6,800 nucleotides of DNA. Source: Candidatus Poseidoniales archaeon. Its GTDB lineage: Archaea > Thermoplasmatota > Poseidoniia > Poseidoniales > Poseidoniaceae. Of the stretch, positions 5,288 to 6,800 are shown one piece after another (positions within the stretch are counted from its first letter, which is position 1; the number at the start of each line of letters is the position of its first letter). The notes beneath the pieces were generated by a model. The model saw only the letters and a list, made by a program, of their open reading frames with translations, did no database searches and was not told where the DNA came from. The translations under genes and the position numbers were made by a program. The stretch is from NCBI GenBank assembly GCA_012270265.1, contig JAAXIR010000203.1, positions 1 through 6,800 on the forward strand. The letters are read 5' to 3'.

Positions 5288-6217
5288 ATGGAGACCAAAC
5301 ATGGTCAAGTCCGCATCGTTGCGGGCATGCCTATGTACAACGAAGAGGAAACCATCGGAACGGTGGTTACCATGGCTCTTCGATACGTCGATGAAGTCAT
5401 CTGCATCGATGATGGTTCTTCGGATTCCAGTGCCCGAATCGCAGAGGCATGCGGTGCTACAGTGATCCGCCACCGTGGCAATCAAGGATACGGTGCTGCG
5501 CTCAAGACCTTGTTCAAATCAACCAGAGACAGTGATGCAGATATTCTCGTTGTTCTTGACTCCGATGGTCAGCATGATACTGCTGATATTCCGAACTTGA
5601 TTCAACCGATTCTCGATGAGGAAGCAGACTTTACGATTGGTTCTCGATTTGTCGAAGGTGGAGAAGGCAACGACATGCCTGCCTACCGTCGTCTCGGAAT
5701 CAAGGTCATCACTGCTGCAAGCAATCTAACAAGCGATCTTGGCATCAAGGACACACAATCTGGCTTCCGAGCATTCTCTCGAAAAGCCATCGACCGCCTG
5801 CGTTTCGATGCAGATGGCATGGAGCTTTCACTCGAAATGCTCGAAGATGCAAAAGAGAAGCAACTCACCATTCAAGAAATTCCGACAGTCATCCGCTACG
5901 ATGTTCCAAAAGGATCGAACTTTACGGCCATTTCTCACGGATTTACGGTACTCACTTGGGCTCTTCTTTCGCTTTCACAAAAGAAACCATTGTTGACACT
6001 CGGCATACCTGGTCTTGGACTCCTCGCAACTGGAGCTGCAATGGGCATGAACACGGCTCAGGGATTCACAACGCAAATCGATACAGTTCTCGGGCAAGGA
6101 TTGACAGCCGTATGGATTGGTGTCCTCGGATTAGCCTTGATTGCCACTGGATTCATCCTCCAAACAGTACGTGGTTTCCTGCGTATTTTGCTGGTACGTG
6201 AATTCGGCCTCGATTGA
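5288..6217 (+). CDS. GT2 family glycosyltransferase, polyprenyl-phosphate sugar synthase-like, with C-terminal membrane anchor
   Basis: Predicted to transfer a sugar from a nucleotide donor, probably onto a polyprenyl (dolichyl) phosphate at the inner face of the membrane, as in N-glycan or surface polysaccharide assembly. The 309 residues start with a GT-A fold: GMPMYNEEETIG (13-24), nucleotide-binding DDGSSDSS (41-48), GNQGYGAAL (64-72), metal-binding LDSDGQH (90-96, a DXD motif), GSRF (118-121) and DTQSGFRAFSR (155-165), the acceptor-site signature of dolichol-phosphate mannose/glucose synthase relatives. Two membrane helices follow at about 234-254 and 273-292, with a short basic tail. 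The exact sugar cannot be read from the sequence. The ATG at 5288 has SD GAGG 7 nt upstream and directly precedes the conserved first strand. The next gene begins 47 bp after its stop and may be cotranscribed. Confidence 0.9.
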   Translation: METKHGQVRIVAGMPMYNEEETIGTVVTMALRYVDEVICIDDGSSDSSARIAEACGATVIRHRGNQGYGAALKTLFKSTRDSDADILVVLDSDGQHDTADIPNLIQPILDEEADFTIGSRFVEGGEGNDMPAYRRLGIKVITAASNLTSDLGIKDTQSGFRAFSRKAIDRLRFDADGMELSLEMLEDAKEKQLTIQEIPTVIRYDVPKGSNFTAISHGFTVLTWALLSLSQKKPLLTLGIPGLGLLATGAAMGMNTAQGFTTQIDTVLGQGLTAVWIGVLGLALIATGFILQTVRGFLRILLVREFGLD

Positions 6218-6233
6218 GCCCAAGTCGTCGCAT

Positions 6234-6264
6234 TGTTCATCAATTGAACACGGTTGGTTCAACC
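6234..6264. repeat. Clustered short inverted repeats before the RND/MMPL-like gene
   Basis: TGTTCA (6234-6239) pairs with TGAACA (6245-6250) across a 5-nt loop, and GGTTG (6252-6256) pairs with CAACC (6260-6264) across GTT, ending directly against ATG 6265. TTGAAC (6244-6249) can also pair with GTTCAA (6257-6262), so the folds are mutually exclusive. They fill most of the 47-bp gap after the glycosyltransferase. They could be operator half-sites or an RNA switch at the start codon, or chance. Confidence 0.3.
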
Positions 6265-6800
6265 ATGGCAGGACAACTCTCTGCACTTCTCGAGAGTTTC
6301 CGCAAAACGACGGAACCTGCTCGGGAAAAAATGGAAGAGTGGCAAGGCGAGTTCAATTCATACGCTCGAAAGCGTACAGAACAGTTGTACAGAACCGTAC
6401 TTGCCTCACCTGCAATCTTTGTATTGCTGCTCATTGTGATTGCAGCATTCCTTGGCCAACGTGGCCTCGATTTCCAATCACAGATTGAGGACGATGTTGA
6501 GATCTTCCTTCCAGATGGTGCTGAATCAACCGATTTGCTCCTTGAAGTCAGAGAGGAGTGGTCAACGGACATTGCCGTCATTTACATTCAAACCGATAAT
6601 GCACGACTTGGAGGAGGTTTAGGTGACAACATTACCGATGAAAAAATCCTGCGAGAAATCAGTTGGGTTGAAGGTGATGATGACAACATTGGAGGTTCAT
6701 TCACGGGACGTGGAATGGATCACAATAAGGAAGATTACGGAGCAATCGATGGCGTTCTCTGGATTATTTCGCCCGCTCAAATCATGAAGGAGATCAATTC
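6265..6800 (+). CDS. RND/MMPL superfamily membrane protein, N-terminal part
   Basis: The frame from ATG 6265 is open to the right edge (178 codons), so the gene is partial. Seen: a charged, helical N-terminus (1-43), one membrane helix at about 46-64, then the start of an extracytoplasmic domain. DVEIFLPDGAESTDLLLEVREEW (77-99) followed by AVIYIQ (104-109) is the pattern just after helix 1 in archaeal and bacterial RND/MMPL-type exporters, where the first large loop folds like the porter domain of AcrB-type pumps. Such proteins usually have around 12 helices and 700-1000 residues and move lipids or other hydrophobic compounds using the ion gradient; the substrate here is unknown. The start has no SD, unlike its neighbours, and no clear TATA box, so translation as part of the glycosyltransferase transcript is possible. 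The TTG at 6244 is an alternative start with no better support. Confidence 0.72.
   Translation, partial: MAGQLSALLESFRKTTEPAREKMEEWQGEFNSYARKRTEQLYRTVLASPAIFVLLLIVIAAFLGQRGLDFQSQIEDDVEIFLPDGAESTDLLLEVREEWSTDIAVIYIQTDNARLGGGLGDNITDEKILREISWVEGDDDNIGGSFTGRGMDHNKEDYGAIDGVLWIISPAQIMKEIN

Noticed and set aside
5258..5288. Leaderless transcription of the glycosyltransferase from the TATA-like site at 5258-5266
   Set aside because: The spacing fits, but a well-placed SD 7 nt before the ATG argues for a leadered mRNA from the upstream TATA-like site; kept only as an alternative.
1..6800. CRISPR array, tRNA/rRNA genes, insertion sequences, phage or defence genes
   Set aside because: Looked for regular repeat-spacer arrays, clover-leaf genes with CCA-type ends, and transposase or recombinase motifs; none was seen. 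The window reads as core metabolism and membrane genes.

Overview
The window looks like a piece of an archaeal chromosome, most likely a planktonic Thermoplasmatota lineage such as Marine Group II/III (Poseidoniia). Reasons: a PhoU homologue carrying an N-terminal AbrB/SpoVT-like DNA-binding domain (a typically archaeal architecture), a PstS lipoprotein with an acidic mature domain, SD motifs of the GGAGG/GAGG type, and TATA-like promoter elements. The lineage is inferred from protein style only; no marker gene is present.

The left half is a high-affinity phosphate uptake (Pst) locus with two divergent arms. The minus-strand arm reads phoU-like regulator (3441-2419), pstC permease (2409-1030), then a membrane protein in the pstA position (1030 to beyond base 1). 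Spacing is tight: the pstC SD overlaps the phoU stop, and the pstC stop shares one base with the next start (TGATG), so one translationally coupled transcript is likely. The plus-strand arm is pstS (3599-4699), the phosphate-binding lipoprotein, closed by a strong hairpin plus T-tract terminator. PstS would capture phosphate outside the cell, PstC and its partner would form the channel, and PhoU would regulate. PstB (the ATPase) is not in the window and probably lies beyond the left edge. The 148-bp divergent promoter (3442-3589) is dense with repeats and palindromes and is the best candidate for phosphate control.

The right half holds three plus-strand genes: an unrecognised small protein of about 83 residues (4881-5132) with its own terminator; a GT2 glycosyltransferase with two C-terminal membrane helices, of the polyprenyl-phosphate sugar synthase type (5288-6217); and the N-terminal part of an RND/MMPL-type membrane protein (6265 to beyond the right edge).

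No tRNA, rRNA, CRISPR, insertion sequence or phage gene was seen. The most notable signals are (i) matched hairpins with identical spacing that cover the SD of both pstS and the small gene, (ii) the repeat-rich divergent control region, (iii) bacterial-looking intrinsic terminators, and (iv) the long non-permease region of the pstA-position gene.
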